From NCBI GenBank assembly GCA_039105265.1, contig JAPFFF010000055.1:62001-126000 (forward strand): 64,000 nt of DNA. The letters run 5' to 3'. Made by a program: the position numbers and the translations under genes. The notes below the pieces were generated by a model. The model had not been told where the DNA came from. It ran no database searches and saw only the letters and a list, made by a program, of their open reading frames with translations. This DNA comes from Tritrichomonas musculus (Eukaryota > Parabasalia > Tritrichomonadida > Tritrichomonadidae). Shown piece after piece: positions 9,750 to 18,081 of this stretch (the first letter of the stretch is position 1; each line of letters starts with the position of its first letter).

Positions 9750-12305
9750 TTAAAAATCAATTAATGACGAAAGATCATGGTTATTTTGATTTTGAGGCTG
9801 ACTCTGTGGCGGATTTGAATTCATTGAGAAATCATCAAACAAAGAGGCCGATTGGTTTTGATTTTGTTGTGAGAAATTATTCATACTTGAACTAGCATTA
9901 TTGGCGTTGCTAGCGCTGAAAGGACTAGAAGTATTACCCAAAGAATGCCTTTCAAGCATCTGTGGAGGTGGTTCGGTTGGGATTATTCTAATCTGTGAAA
10001 TTTGTTTCAATTTTCCCATTAACTCATTATCTCCATACATCTGTTTGTATTGAGATACAAGAATCGAGACACCTTCAGCATTTTTGGCAATTAACTCGAC
10101 AGGAGCGACAGCAATAATATGCTGAAATGCAGGCAAAGCGAGTTGTTCGAACTTTTGTGTAGCTGCTTTAACAAGAGCTGGAATAATTTGATATTCATCT
10201 ACAAATTTCATGTGGCTTGGACCAAATGGATATAGCGCGAAAACACCACATGCTTCTTTAGGTGAGTCTTCAACCAATTTTAATGCTACTTCGAGCATAT
10301 GCGATTGAGTTGCAAAATGCAAACGGAAATCGTCATGAGCCATTAAACTTGAATAAATTAAAAGCGTTCCTGGAGTTTCAGTTTTAAGAGGAACAAAGAA
10401 ACGACATACAAAGCTTGCAATATCTAAATATTTACACAATTCTGCTAAGAGGTATTGAGCCGTCGGATTTTCTGATTCAGATAATGCTGAAATAAGCTTT
10501 CCTTGTCTAAAGGCTTGCGAATTCAAAGGTATAACACTTAATGTTCTAAGAATCAGATCACAGAAATTGTTTTGTGATGATGCATCAGTAATTGCTTTAA
10601 CAACGAAACTATAGCCACCAGATGATAAAAATTTCTCCATGTCGAACATTGAAGATAAATTTTGTATAATTCTATTTTTTCTTTCTTTATCTGATGCCCA
10701 AAAAACGTCTAAAACAACTTTAACCAACTCTTCGTCGTTTTGAGAATTTGATTTGTTAACCTGAGAAAGAAGATTGTCAATACGATTCCATTCTTCATTA
10801 TCGAAGGCACGTTGTATTTCTTGCGAAAAGAGTGGAGGAGGAACATCTCTCTTAAACTCAGCTTCATTTGTACCGGTGAAATGATATTCTGGTTGCATGA
10901 GCAAATATGCTATTTGGTCGAATGAAGGACGTTCTGCTGGATTTTCAGCCCAGCATTGTTCAATAAGATCTATAAGAGCCGGAGGACCAAAATGTGAAGG
11001 CATTTCTGGGCGAAGTCCTCTTTCAATGACACCCATTACAATCATATCTTGACTCATTCCAAGATATGGTTCTTTCATTGCAAGGATTTCATAAAGCATA
11101 ATCGCAAAGCTGTAGACATCAACCTTTTCGTCATAATATGGATTTGATCTTAGAAGTTCAGGGGCCATCCATTGAATTGTTCCAACAAATCCAGTGTGGG
11201 GTGTTCCAGTTCGTTTGAAACCAACAAGACCAAAATCGCAAATTCTAGGCATATCATCTTCATCAAGTAAGATGTTTGCTGCTTTAAGGTCTCGATGAAT
11301 GACATGCTTTGCATGCAATTGAGCCATTCCAAGCGCCACACGCTCAACAACAACAGATCGTCGGGTTGGAGTCAAAAATCGCATACGTTTGTCAAGTGAA
11401 GTCTTCAGCATTTCCGTAATGATACAAAATGGAGGAGTGAAGGTTACACCAAGAAGTTTCAAGATTGATGGGTGATCAAAGCTGGCCAGCGTCCATACCT
11501 CACGCTTAAAAGTTTCAAGTTGACGACCTCCGAGAACTTTTTTGTTTAACATTTTGATAGCAACTTTCTTTGGAAATCCACGAAGTGTTCCATTATGTAC
11601 TGATGCAAAAGCACCACTTCCAATTGTATCACCAACTACAAATTCGGAATGAATTTTTTCAAGTTTAAGTTTAGCAGGCAAAAAAGAAGGTATTTTGGAG
11701 ATACCAGGCCCATCGGATATACCTTCAATTGGCCCTATTGATTGGATTCGATTATCAATAATTTGGATAACTTGGGCAACTTGGGGATTATTTGCTTTTG
11801 GTAGAAGATTGGCTTGATAATCCATCATTGCTCCCTTAAGTTGAAGAATATCACTATCATTTTGCGCATTGAGATCTGCATCTGATATCATAAATTCAGT
11901 AGCGTTATGACAGCCAAATTGATGAACAATACGACTTAACGTTTCACGATAAGTACGAATAGCATCATAAACAGTATTGTGTTTCCAACGGCAAATAGCT
12001 GTTGTCCATTTTTGATTTGAGCTTGCATAAGCAATGCTTTTGATTTTTCCAAGTGTATCAACAAATTCTGCGCAGGCACTTTGGATTGTTGCTTGATCTA
12101 AATTCGGATCTGGATCAAATGTTCTCATAAAAGAACGTAAATCGTCAAAAAGGGCACAAATCTTTGAACGATGGATAGCGAGAGCAGTTTGACCAACAAA
12201 AAGAGCAGCTATCTGATTAAATAAGTTTAATGCCCAAGGAGGTTGCTGAATTTGTGGTTGCTGCTGCTGTGGCTGAGGAGAAGCATCAAATTCGGAAAAA
12301 TCCAT
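9750..12305 (-). CDS. TKL-type protein kinase with armadillo-like C-terminal region
   Basis: 851 aa. N-terminal ~200 residues are helical with no named domain. The kinase domain spans about 222-480: glycine loop GDTIGSGAFASV, ATP lysine in VAIKML, HRDLKAANIL (about 332-341), DFG (about 357) and GTIQWMAPE, the pattern of tyrosine-kinase-like kinases. Residues about 500-770 are helical repeats resembling an armadillo fold. The tail is rich in Q/N/S and contains LFDDF and SLIDF, which resemble clathrin/adaptor-binding peptides (inference only). Catalytic residues are intact. Such kinases with an N-terminal helical region are common in amoebozoans and trichomonads; substrate unknown. The start is the only ATG before the conserved body. 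Confidence 0.9.
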   Translation of the reverse strand: MDFSEFDASPQPQQQQPQIQQPPWALNLFNQIAALFVGQTALAIHRSKICALFDDLRSFMRTFDPDPNLDQATIQSACAEFVDTLGKIKSIAYASSNQKWTTAICRWKHNTVYDAIRTYRETLSRIVHQFGCHNATEFMISDADLNAQNDSDILQLKGAMMDYQANLLPKANNPQVAQVIQIIDNRIQSIGPIEGISDGPGISKIPSFLPAKLKLEKIHSEFVVGDTIGSGAFASVHNGTLRGFPKKVAIKMLNKKVLGGRQLETFKREVWTLASFDHPSILKLLGVTFTPPFCIITEMLKTSLDKRMRFLTPTRRSVVVERVALGMAQLHAKHVIHRDLKAANILLDEDDMPRICDFGLVGFKRTGTPHTGFVGTIQWMAPELLRSNPYYDEKVDVYSFAIMLYEILAMKEPYLGMSQDMIVMGVIERGLRPEMPSHFGPPALIDLIEQCWAENPAERPSFDQIAYLLMQPEYHFTGTNEAEFKRDVPPPLFSQEIQRAFDNEEWNRIDNLLSQVNKSNSQNDEELVKVVLDVFWASDKERKNRIIQNLSSMFDMEKFLSSGGYSFVVKAITDASSQNNFCDLILRTLSVIPLNSQAFRQGKLISALSESENPTAQYLLAELCKYLDIASFVCRFFVPLKTETPGTLLIYSSLMAHDDFRLHFATQSHMLEVALKLVEDSPKEACGVFALYPFGPSHMKFVDEYQIIPALVKAATQKFEQLALPAFQHIIAVAPVELIAKNAEGVSILVSQYKQMYGDNELMGKLKQISQIRIIPTEPPPQMLERHSLGNTSSPFSASNANNASSSMNNFSQQNQNQSASLFDDFSMNSNPPQSQPQNQNNHDLSSLIDF

Positions 12306-12764
12306 TTTAATTGTTTTAACTTTTTCAAAGTGTATCGTCGGCTTAATATAAACTTTGAAAAATGATTTCGTTATTCATCTTTCCAGTCTAATTCTTTCAC
12401 TATTCAATTAATTGATTCATTTGAGTTTCATATGTTTAAAAATATGCATTTCTTATTAAAATTGTAAATGATAAAATTAATTTTTAAAAAAATTAAAATA
12501 GAAATTATTTCATTCTAGAATTAAAATGCATCATAAGAAAAGAAAAAGAAAAAAAATATAAATGATCAATTTTACTAATAGTATACAAATAAAAAATATC
12601 AAATCAAACTCTTTTAAGTGCTTTCACACTTAAAAGACGATTCCTTAATAAGACCCCATTTCTATTTTAAAAATAGAAATCGGAGCATTTAAACGCTTTG
12701 AATTATTTATAAAAAAAAAAAATTAATATAATTGAAATTATAAAAAAATAATAAATGAAACAAT
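12306..12764. other. Intergenic region with two strong hairpins
   Basis: Lies upstream of the TKL kinase and downstream of the MRP RNA gene. It contains a perfect 10-bp stem (12611-12620 with 12627-12636, loop CTTTCA) and an 11-bp A/T palindrome (12658-12680), separated by a less AT-rich stretch. They could belong to a small structured RNA on the minus strand, but no family was recognised. Confidence 0.4.
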
Positions 12765-13010
12765 AACTTTTGATTCTTGATCCAAGGAGTGAGCCCCATT
12801 GAGTTAGGCCTCGAAAGGCCCAATTCGATTTCTCGATATACAGACAAAAACAATAACAAAAATCGCAAAAAAGCTCATTACAAGTTATTGGTTGCATTCA
12901 CAGCCCACACTCTCTGCGTATGTCTGGGGACTTTCCCGAGGGATAAGTGAAAGAATAAATCTTTCCGTATGTAACCCTCTCCGAATTCTCTCAGATCAAG
13001 AATGATTTCA
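12765..13010 (-). ncRNA. RMRP: RNase MRP RNA
   Basis: On the minus strand the sequence shows the conserved core CGGGAAAGTCCCCAGA (12924-12939), then GCAGAGAGTGTGGGC (12903-12917), and near the 3' end GGGGCTCACTCC (12786-12797). Human RMRP has the same blocks in the same order (GGGGAAAGTCCCCGGAC, GCAGAGAGTGCC, and GGGGCTCATTCTC near the 3' end). A perfect 10-bp terminal helix P1 joins 12994-13003 with 12773-12782. The GAGAG element after the P4 strand is the MRP-type motif, which argues against RNase P RNA. Predicted length is about 240 nt, with ends uncertain by several bases. Function: RNA subunit of the nucleolar ribonuclease that cleaves pre-rRNA. A 64-codon frame over it is spurious. Confidence 0.87.
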
Positions 13011-13555
13011 GTTTTTTTTTTGTGAATGTTTGTATGGTCATACAATTTTAAAGTGATTCAAGAAGGGTCGAAAGTAAAATCCTATTGTGATATTTATATT
13101 TTATTGAATATAACATTATAAAAATATTTTGTTATTATAAAATGTTTTTTGGCGGTAGAAAAAAAGATATTTGCATTTATTTTTTAGTTTATAAAGGTGA
13201 AATAATTATCGTAAAGGTGATTTTTTTCATTGAAATTTTTATATAGAGTGGCTCTGAGAAACCATTTTTGGTATTCAAAAAGTTGTATAAATTCTTTATC
13301 TTCAAGAAGTTTTAATAATTATTTTGAAAATCAGATTTTTTTGAGATCTAAATATAAAAAATAATTACTATTATATTTATTTTAAAATAAAATTTATATT
13401 TTTAAATTAATTATTGTTGCTTTTGAGAAAGCTCATTGAATTTTTCTTCAGAATTATCAAGTACTTCCTTAAAGAATAAGCAAAAATTAATATGGCACAG
13501 CAGGTGAATACAATTTAATACTATCAATTTTTTGTTAAAGATAAAACAACATATA
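13011..13555. other. Intergenic, upstream of MRP RNA and of a plus-strand gene
   Basis: Contains a short dyad TTGTATG-GT-CATACAA at 13030-13045, about 20-40 nt upstream of the predicted 5' end of MRP RNA, which could be part of its promoter. Otherwise A/T-rich with no gene seen. Confidence 0.35.
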
Positions 13556-14692
13556 ATGTCAAATAAAATGAATAAAATTGTTCTCTCTGGCCAAATACTT
13601 CTACAAGAAGAAGTTAAATTTAAATTTATAGGTTATCCTCCTTCTCGTAGTGAATATTCTTTTGAAGAATTATTTGATAATTCAATCATGGATCATAATC
13701 CTGAATTTATTCAATGTTCATGTAATAATCATTCCTTTTTTATTCTTTTTCAATATATCGAAGATGATAAAAAATATTTGAAGATAGCAATTTTTGATTA
13801 TCCAATTAATAATAAGTACTCAAATCAATCGAAAGAAAGAGAAATTGCAATTTCTGATGATATCTCGCAGTGGGAATATAAAAAACAAGATATTTCTCTA
13901 TTTTGTTCAGATAATTATATCTTTTTCTCAATTCTTTATAAAACGAATGAAAAAAAAAAATTCCGACATACAGTTCTTTCCCAAATAAAACGCAGTAAAC
14001 AGGAAACTAAATATGTGGAAAAATATAATAATGAATGTGAAATTATCGAAAAAGCTTTTGATTTTTGTGGAAATAACAATAATTTTGCCTTTTTTATTTT
14101 TAATGAATTTAAAAATGGAGATAATAAAATAGTTACTTTCAACTTACAAAATAACGAGCTGGAAGAAAGAGATATTATACTACTTGGCCCCAGTGATGAC
14201 ATTAATTTTTATAATAGACATTATATTAAAATGATATATCATAACGATAATTTATATTTAATAGGAGCAAACCAAAAATCTATTGAAAATATTTTTACTT
14301 TTGAAAAATATTCTTTTAGAGATATTTCTACAATCACAAATGTTTTCACAATTGATAAACTTGGTCCTATTAGAGTTCTGAATATTTGTGGAGAAGAAAA
14401 ATATGATCGAATCATATTTAACGACGATTTTTCTATCAGCATTGAACCTACTTATATAACCCAAGACAAAAATAATAATGAAAAATATGACATTTCTGAT
14501 ATTTTCCGCCTTTATAGTAACTATGATGATGGCTTTCAGCCATCTGATTGGATACGTGCAAAGAATTCTTGTATTTTTCATTCAACAGCCTATTTAAGTC
14601 GTGATAGAAAAGAGATTAAGAAAAAGAAAGCCGATATCAGTTCAATATTTCAAAATCAAAAAAATTTTGGTAAAATAAAGTTTTCATCATAA
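13556..14692 (+). CDS. Hypothetical protein, probably beta-rich
   Basis: 378 aa from the ATG at 13556; the frame is open 8 codons further up but begins there with TTG, so the ATG (MSNKMNKIV) is preferred. The sequence is rich in short hydrophobic strands alternating with charged turns (NHSFFILFQYIED, NYIFFSILYKTNE, NNFAFFIFNEFK, DNLYLIGANQ), which suggests a beta-propeller-like fold. No kelch GG or WD motif is clear, and no signal peptide or membrane segment is seen. The lysine-rich C-terminus (KEIKKKKAD) may be a nuclear signal. Function unknown. It is followed 130 bp later by an ankyrin gene on the same strand. Confidence 0.75.
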   Translation: MSNKMNKIVLSGQILLQEEVKFKFIGYPPSRSEYSFEELFDNSIMDHNPEFIQCSCNNHSFFILFQYIEDDKKYLKIAIFDYPINNKYSNQSKEREIAISDDISQWEYKKQDISLFCSDNYIFFSILYKTNEKKKFRHTVLSQIKRSKQETKYVEKYNNECEIIEKAFDFCGNNNNFAFFIFNEFKNGDNKIVTFNLQNNELEERDIILLGPSDDINFYNRHYIKMIYHNDNLYLIGANQKSIENIFTFEKYSFRDISTITNVFTIDKLGPIRVLNICGEEKYDRIIFNDDFSISIEPTYITQDKNNNEKYDISDIFRLYSNYDDGFQPSDWIRAKNSCIFHSTAYLSRDRKEIKKKKADISSIFQNQKNFGKIKFSS

Positions 14693-14823
14693 TTTATTTT
14701 ATAAATTTAAATAGAATTATATGTTATATATTATATTTTTGTAATTATGGCCTTTCAATATTTATTTTTTTAAAGATAAATTCATTTTAAATTCCACTTT
14801 TTGATAATTTCAAAAAAATCAGA

Positions 14824-17062
14824 ATGAATTTTTCATCCTTTTTTGGTGGCAACAATAATAAATCATCAAATTGGCTTTCGGGTAATTCATCCCTGAAAAC
14901 CTCATTTAATTCTAATAATGCAAAGCAAGATGAACCTAAGTCAATACCTCAAATGATCAAAGATGATGATTATATTATGTTTAATCAATCAAATATTCCA
15001 ATTATTGAAAAAACAGCAAAAGAACTTAATAAAATGGATATTGTTCAGAAAGCAGCTGATTTTCAAAAGTATCTCACTAATATAAAATCAAGACTCGACA
15101 AAAGTTTCCAGTATGCCGAACTTATTGCTACAGAGCTTATTGTTTTTGGTTTAGATAATCTTAACAAAGATGATTATGTTGCTGCTGCCAAAGCACTAAT
15201 TTCCTCTAATCCTTATTCATCAACTCCACCTTCAGCACTCATAAAACAACTTGTTCGTGCTTTGGTTAGTGCTTTTTTTGTCAGAATCAACCATCATGAT
15301 ATTCTTTTCCAATTTGTCAAAGAACTTGAATCAGAAGATGTTGAATGTTACCTTCACTGCCAATTAAAGAGGCAAGTTAAAATTTTTACAGAAGATGAAA
15401 TGAAACAAAAATCATTCACGAATATTGCGATTGAAATTCCAGCATTTTTAAACAAAATTATTGATGCACTTGATAAAACAAATACTGAGTCACCAAAAAG
15501 CGCAAGTTTATCTAATGAGAATGTTAATTCGCCATTGTGCGAAGCTATCATCAAAGATGACGTTGAATCCCTTAAAAAAGAAATTGAAACTTCTCAACCT
15601 GATTTCTTGAAATTCAAGATTGATGTAAATTCAAACGAAAGATGTATATTTCCGAAGAAAAAGCATCCACATCAGCAATATAAACAAGAAAAGAATGATA
15701 AGCCCACGCTTTTGGAGTATGCAGCATTTTATGGGGCCGAAAAGTGTTTTAAATATCTATACGATGAAAAGAAATGCAAAATTACCAAGCATATTACCAA
15801 GCATGCCTTATGTGGTGGAAACGATTATATATATGAAACGATATTAAATTCTGGAAAATCATTTACCAATGATCTTGAATATGCAATCAAATTCCATCAT
15901 TATGATCTTTTCAAGAAATCTTTCTTATATTACTATAATACTGAATATGGTAATAAAGAAATCGCATATAATGTAGTCCAAAAGAAATTATCCGAAAGTT
16001 GCATCAAATTCTTTAATTTCCAAATTCTACGGTTTTTAATTGAATTTGGAGCTGAAATTAATGACTGTATGATTAACCAAGCTTTGAAGCGTGATATTCA
16101 TTCACTCTTCATCTTTTTATTGGGATTAAATGTTGATGTTAATAAGCAAGATAAAAGCGATTTTGCAGCCATTCATTGTGCAATTCGTGCAGGAAATATT
16201 ACAGCTGTACAAGTGTTGCTTGCAAACAAAAAGGATCCAGTTGATCTTAATCTTGGTGATCACTGCGGAAGGACTCCAATTCATTTTGCTGCAATTGTTG
16301 GTAACATCGAAATATTTAATATACTTTCTAATCAGCCAAATGTTGATCTAACTCGTCTCGATGATGAAGAGATGACGCCATTACATTATGCATCAAGACA
16401 AGGAAAATTTGATATAGTTAAGCAATTAATAACAGTGAATAAAATTGATCCTAATTGCAAAAACTCGGCATATATGACGCCACTTCATTATGCATGCATA
16501 AATGGAAGAATTGATATTGTTAAGCTTCTTTTGGAAGTTCCCACGATTGATGTTAATCCCCATGATATTGGAAGCTGGACCCCTCTTCATTATGCAGTTG
16601 ATAATAATAATATTTCAATTGTTACGCTTCTTCTTGAAAATAAGAACATCAATCCTAATGTAATTGATAGTGTTTTATTAATTTTTATTTTTTTTATACA
16701 GTTTATTTTAATTTCTTACGATTCAACTCCTTTAATTTGTGCTTGTGAAAATAATAAAGAAGAAATTGTTAATCTTTTATTAAAGCATCCGAATGTTGAT
16801 GTTAATGCTTGTGATAACGCAGAGTTTCATTTTTGCTTTATTTATTAGGTCACCAATAGTAATTGCTTGTCTGCAAAAGAATATGACAATCATTCAAGCT
16901 CTTATTGCAAGAAATGATATCATCTTAAATAGATTCTCTTACTTCAAGAAAGATATTGATTCAAAAATATTTGAAATGGTTGACAAAAGAAGAGAGGAAT
17001 TAGGTCAAGAACCAATGCAAGATGTTCAAAATGAACCAAGTGCTTCATCCTTTTTCTTTTAA
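14824..17062 (+). CDS. Ankyrin-repeat protein, two exons
   Basis: Exon 1 is 14824-16823 and exon 2 is 16849-17062, joined over a 25-nt GT-AG intron; the product is about 737 aa. Residues 1-240 have a Ser/Asn-rich start and a helical region with no named domain. Ankyrin repeats follow from about 290, clearest after 430 with repeated TPLHYA/TPIHFAA motifs about 34 residues apart (HCGRTPIHFAA, EEMTPLHYAS, AYMTPLHYAC, GSWTPLHYAV). Without splicing, the frame stops inside a repeat; with it, the next repeat reads DNAESPIVIAC, as expected. A second, in-frame 30-nt candidate intron is at 16672-16701. The protein ends PSASSFFF. Likely a cytoplasmic binding or scaffold protein; partner unknown. Confidence 0.82.
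16672..16701 (+). other. Candidate 30-nt in-frame intron
   Basis: It begins GTTTTATTAA and ends TTATACAG and lies in a hydrophobic insertion (LLIFIFFIQFILIS) that interrupts the ankyrin spacing between NPNVIDS and YDSTPL. Removing 30 nt keeps the frame but leaves five extra residues, so splicing here is less certain than at 16824. Confidence 0.35.
16824..16848 (+). other. 25-nt GT-AG spliceosomal intron
   Basis: The segment begins GTTTCA and ends TTATTAG. Removing exactly these 25 nt restores the frame across an in-frame TAG and rebuilds an ankyrin repeat (CDNAE/SPIVIAC), with codon GAG split 2/1 across the junction. Length agrees with the ultra-short introns reported in trichomonads. The alternative is a recent frameshift, but then a clean GT...AG at the ideal length would be coincidence. 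Confidence 0.7.
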
Positions 17063-17402
17063 TTTGAATTTAATATAATAAAAATTCATAAATTTATATG
17101 TAATATGTTAAACCTGGAAAATGATTTCTTTAATTAAATTTCAAAAAGATTATTTAAGTAGAAACAAGGCAATATTCTTATAGATATTTGAAAAATCTAT
17201 GCACTATTCTGGTTAACTTGTATTTATTAACCATATTATTTTTGTTCGTTTAAAAAAATGCGTTAATTGAATAATCTATAAACTTATTGAATTTATATTT
17301 AACAACACAAAAATTCGTTATAAAATTGGCCATAACCGATTTTACAATTTTTTCCGTTTTTTTAAATTTTTATATAAACTCTTTCCTAATTACTCAGACA
17401 AA
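17063..17402. other. Intergenic, promoter side of the ropporin-like gene
   Basis: A/T-rich DNA between an ankyrin gene 3' end and the ropporin-like gene. A CTCAGACAAA stretch abuts the start codon, compatible with a very short 5' UTR. Nothing else seen. Confidence 0.4.
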
Positions 17403-18011
17403 ATGTTCACACGAATGTATTGTGCAGAGCAAATTCAGATCCCACCTGATCTCCCACCAATCCTTAAAGCGTATGCAAAAGCTGCTATCAGGAAACCACC
17501 AAATCAAGATTTGATTCAATTTTCAGTCGAATACTTCAAGAAAATGCTAGATGAACCTCCAACTTCATCTGCTGGATATCGAATCACTTTATCAGAACTT
17601 CATGACCTTCAAGAAGCATTAACAACAGTTTTAAAAACACAGAGTGAATTAAAGCGAGTAGATTATCAAGTTGCTTGCGAGAGCCTTGGATTTTGTCCAG
17701 ATGTTCTTGCAAACATTCTCAGACTTGGCTTTCCAGATCAGGAAGTTATTGATATATACATGTTTATGGGTATTGCATCAACTCTTGTTTCTCCTACATT
17801 TGAAAAAACAATTCTCAATCTTTTCAAGATTTTTGAGGATGAGCAATGTCAGTCTAAAATCCCAACTGCGGCTTTGATTAATTTTTACGAATTTATGGCA
17901 AGTAAAGATCCTAGTGTGCCTGCAGAAAATCTTCAAAAATTAAAAGATAACGCTACAGAAGAATTTATTGATGCTCAAGCATATCAACGTATATTTGCAG
18001 CAGACGAATAA
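17403..18011 (+). CDS. Ropporin-1-like / radial spoke protein 11 homologue
   Basis: 202 aa. The N-terminus (YCAEQIQIPPDLPPILKAYA, then KAAIRKPPNQDLIQFSVEYF) is the RIIa/ropporin dimerisation-docking domain (about residues 6-50). The family-specific helical region follows (about 60-200), matching ROPN1L/RSPH11 in length and layout. Family knowledge: these proteins bind A-kinase-anchoring radial spoke proteins in motile flagella, so this points to a flagellated organism. The plus-strand start ATG is immediately before the conserved block. It lies tail to tail with the large ankyrin gene, 70 bp away. Confidence 0.88.
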   Translation: MFTRMYCAEQIQIPPDLPPILKAYAKAAIRKPPNQDLIQFSVEYFKKMLDEPPTSSAGYRITLSELHDLQEALTTVLKTQSELKRVDYQVACESLGFCPDVLANILRLGFPDQEVIDIYMFMGIASTLVSPTFEKTILNLFKIFEDEQCQSKIPTAALINFYEFMASKDPSVPAENLQKLKDNATEEFIDAQAYQRIFAADE

Positions 18012-18081
18012 AACATTTTTTTTTTTTATAAAAAATTAAAGTTTATTATTAACAATTTTGTTTTATACTAATAATACAAAT

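Noticed and set aside
12658-12680. Second MRP/P-like RNA suggested by ATGGGGTCTTATT near a hairpin
   Set aside because: Only a loose resemblance to the MRP 3' block; no conserved core or P4 strand accompanies it.
12703-12897. 64-codon minus-strand ORF
   Set aside because: It lies over the RNase MRP RNA and has no protein-like features.
13532-13555. Eight-codon upstream extension of the 378-aa gene
   Set aside because: It begins with TTG; ATG at 13556 is the natural start.
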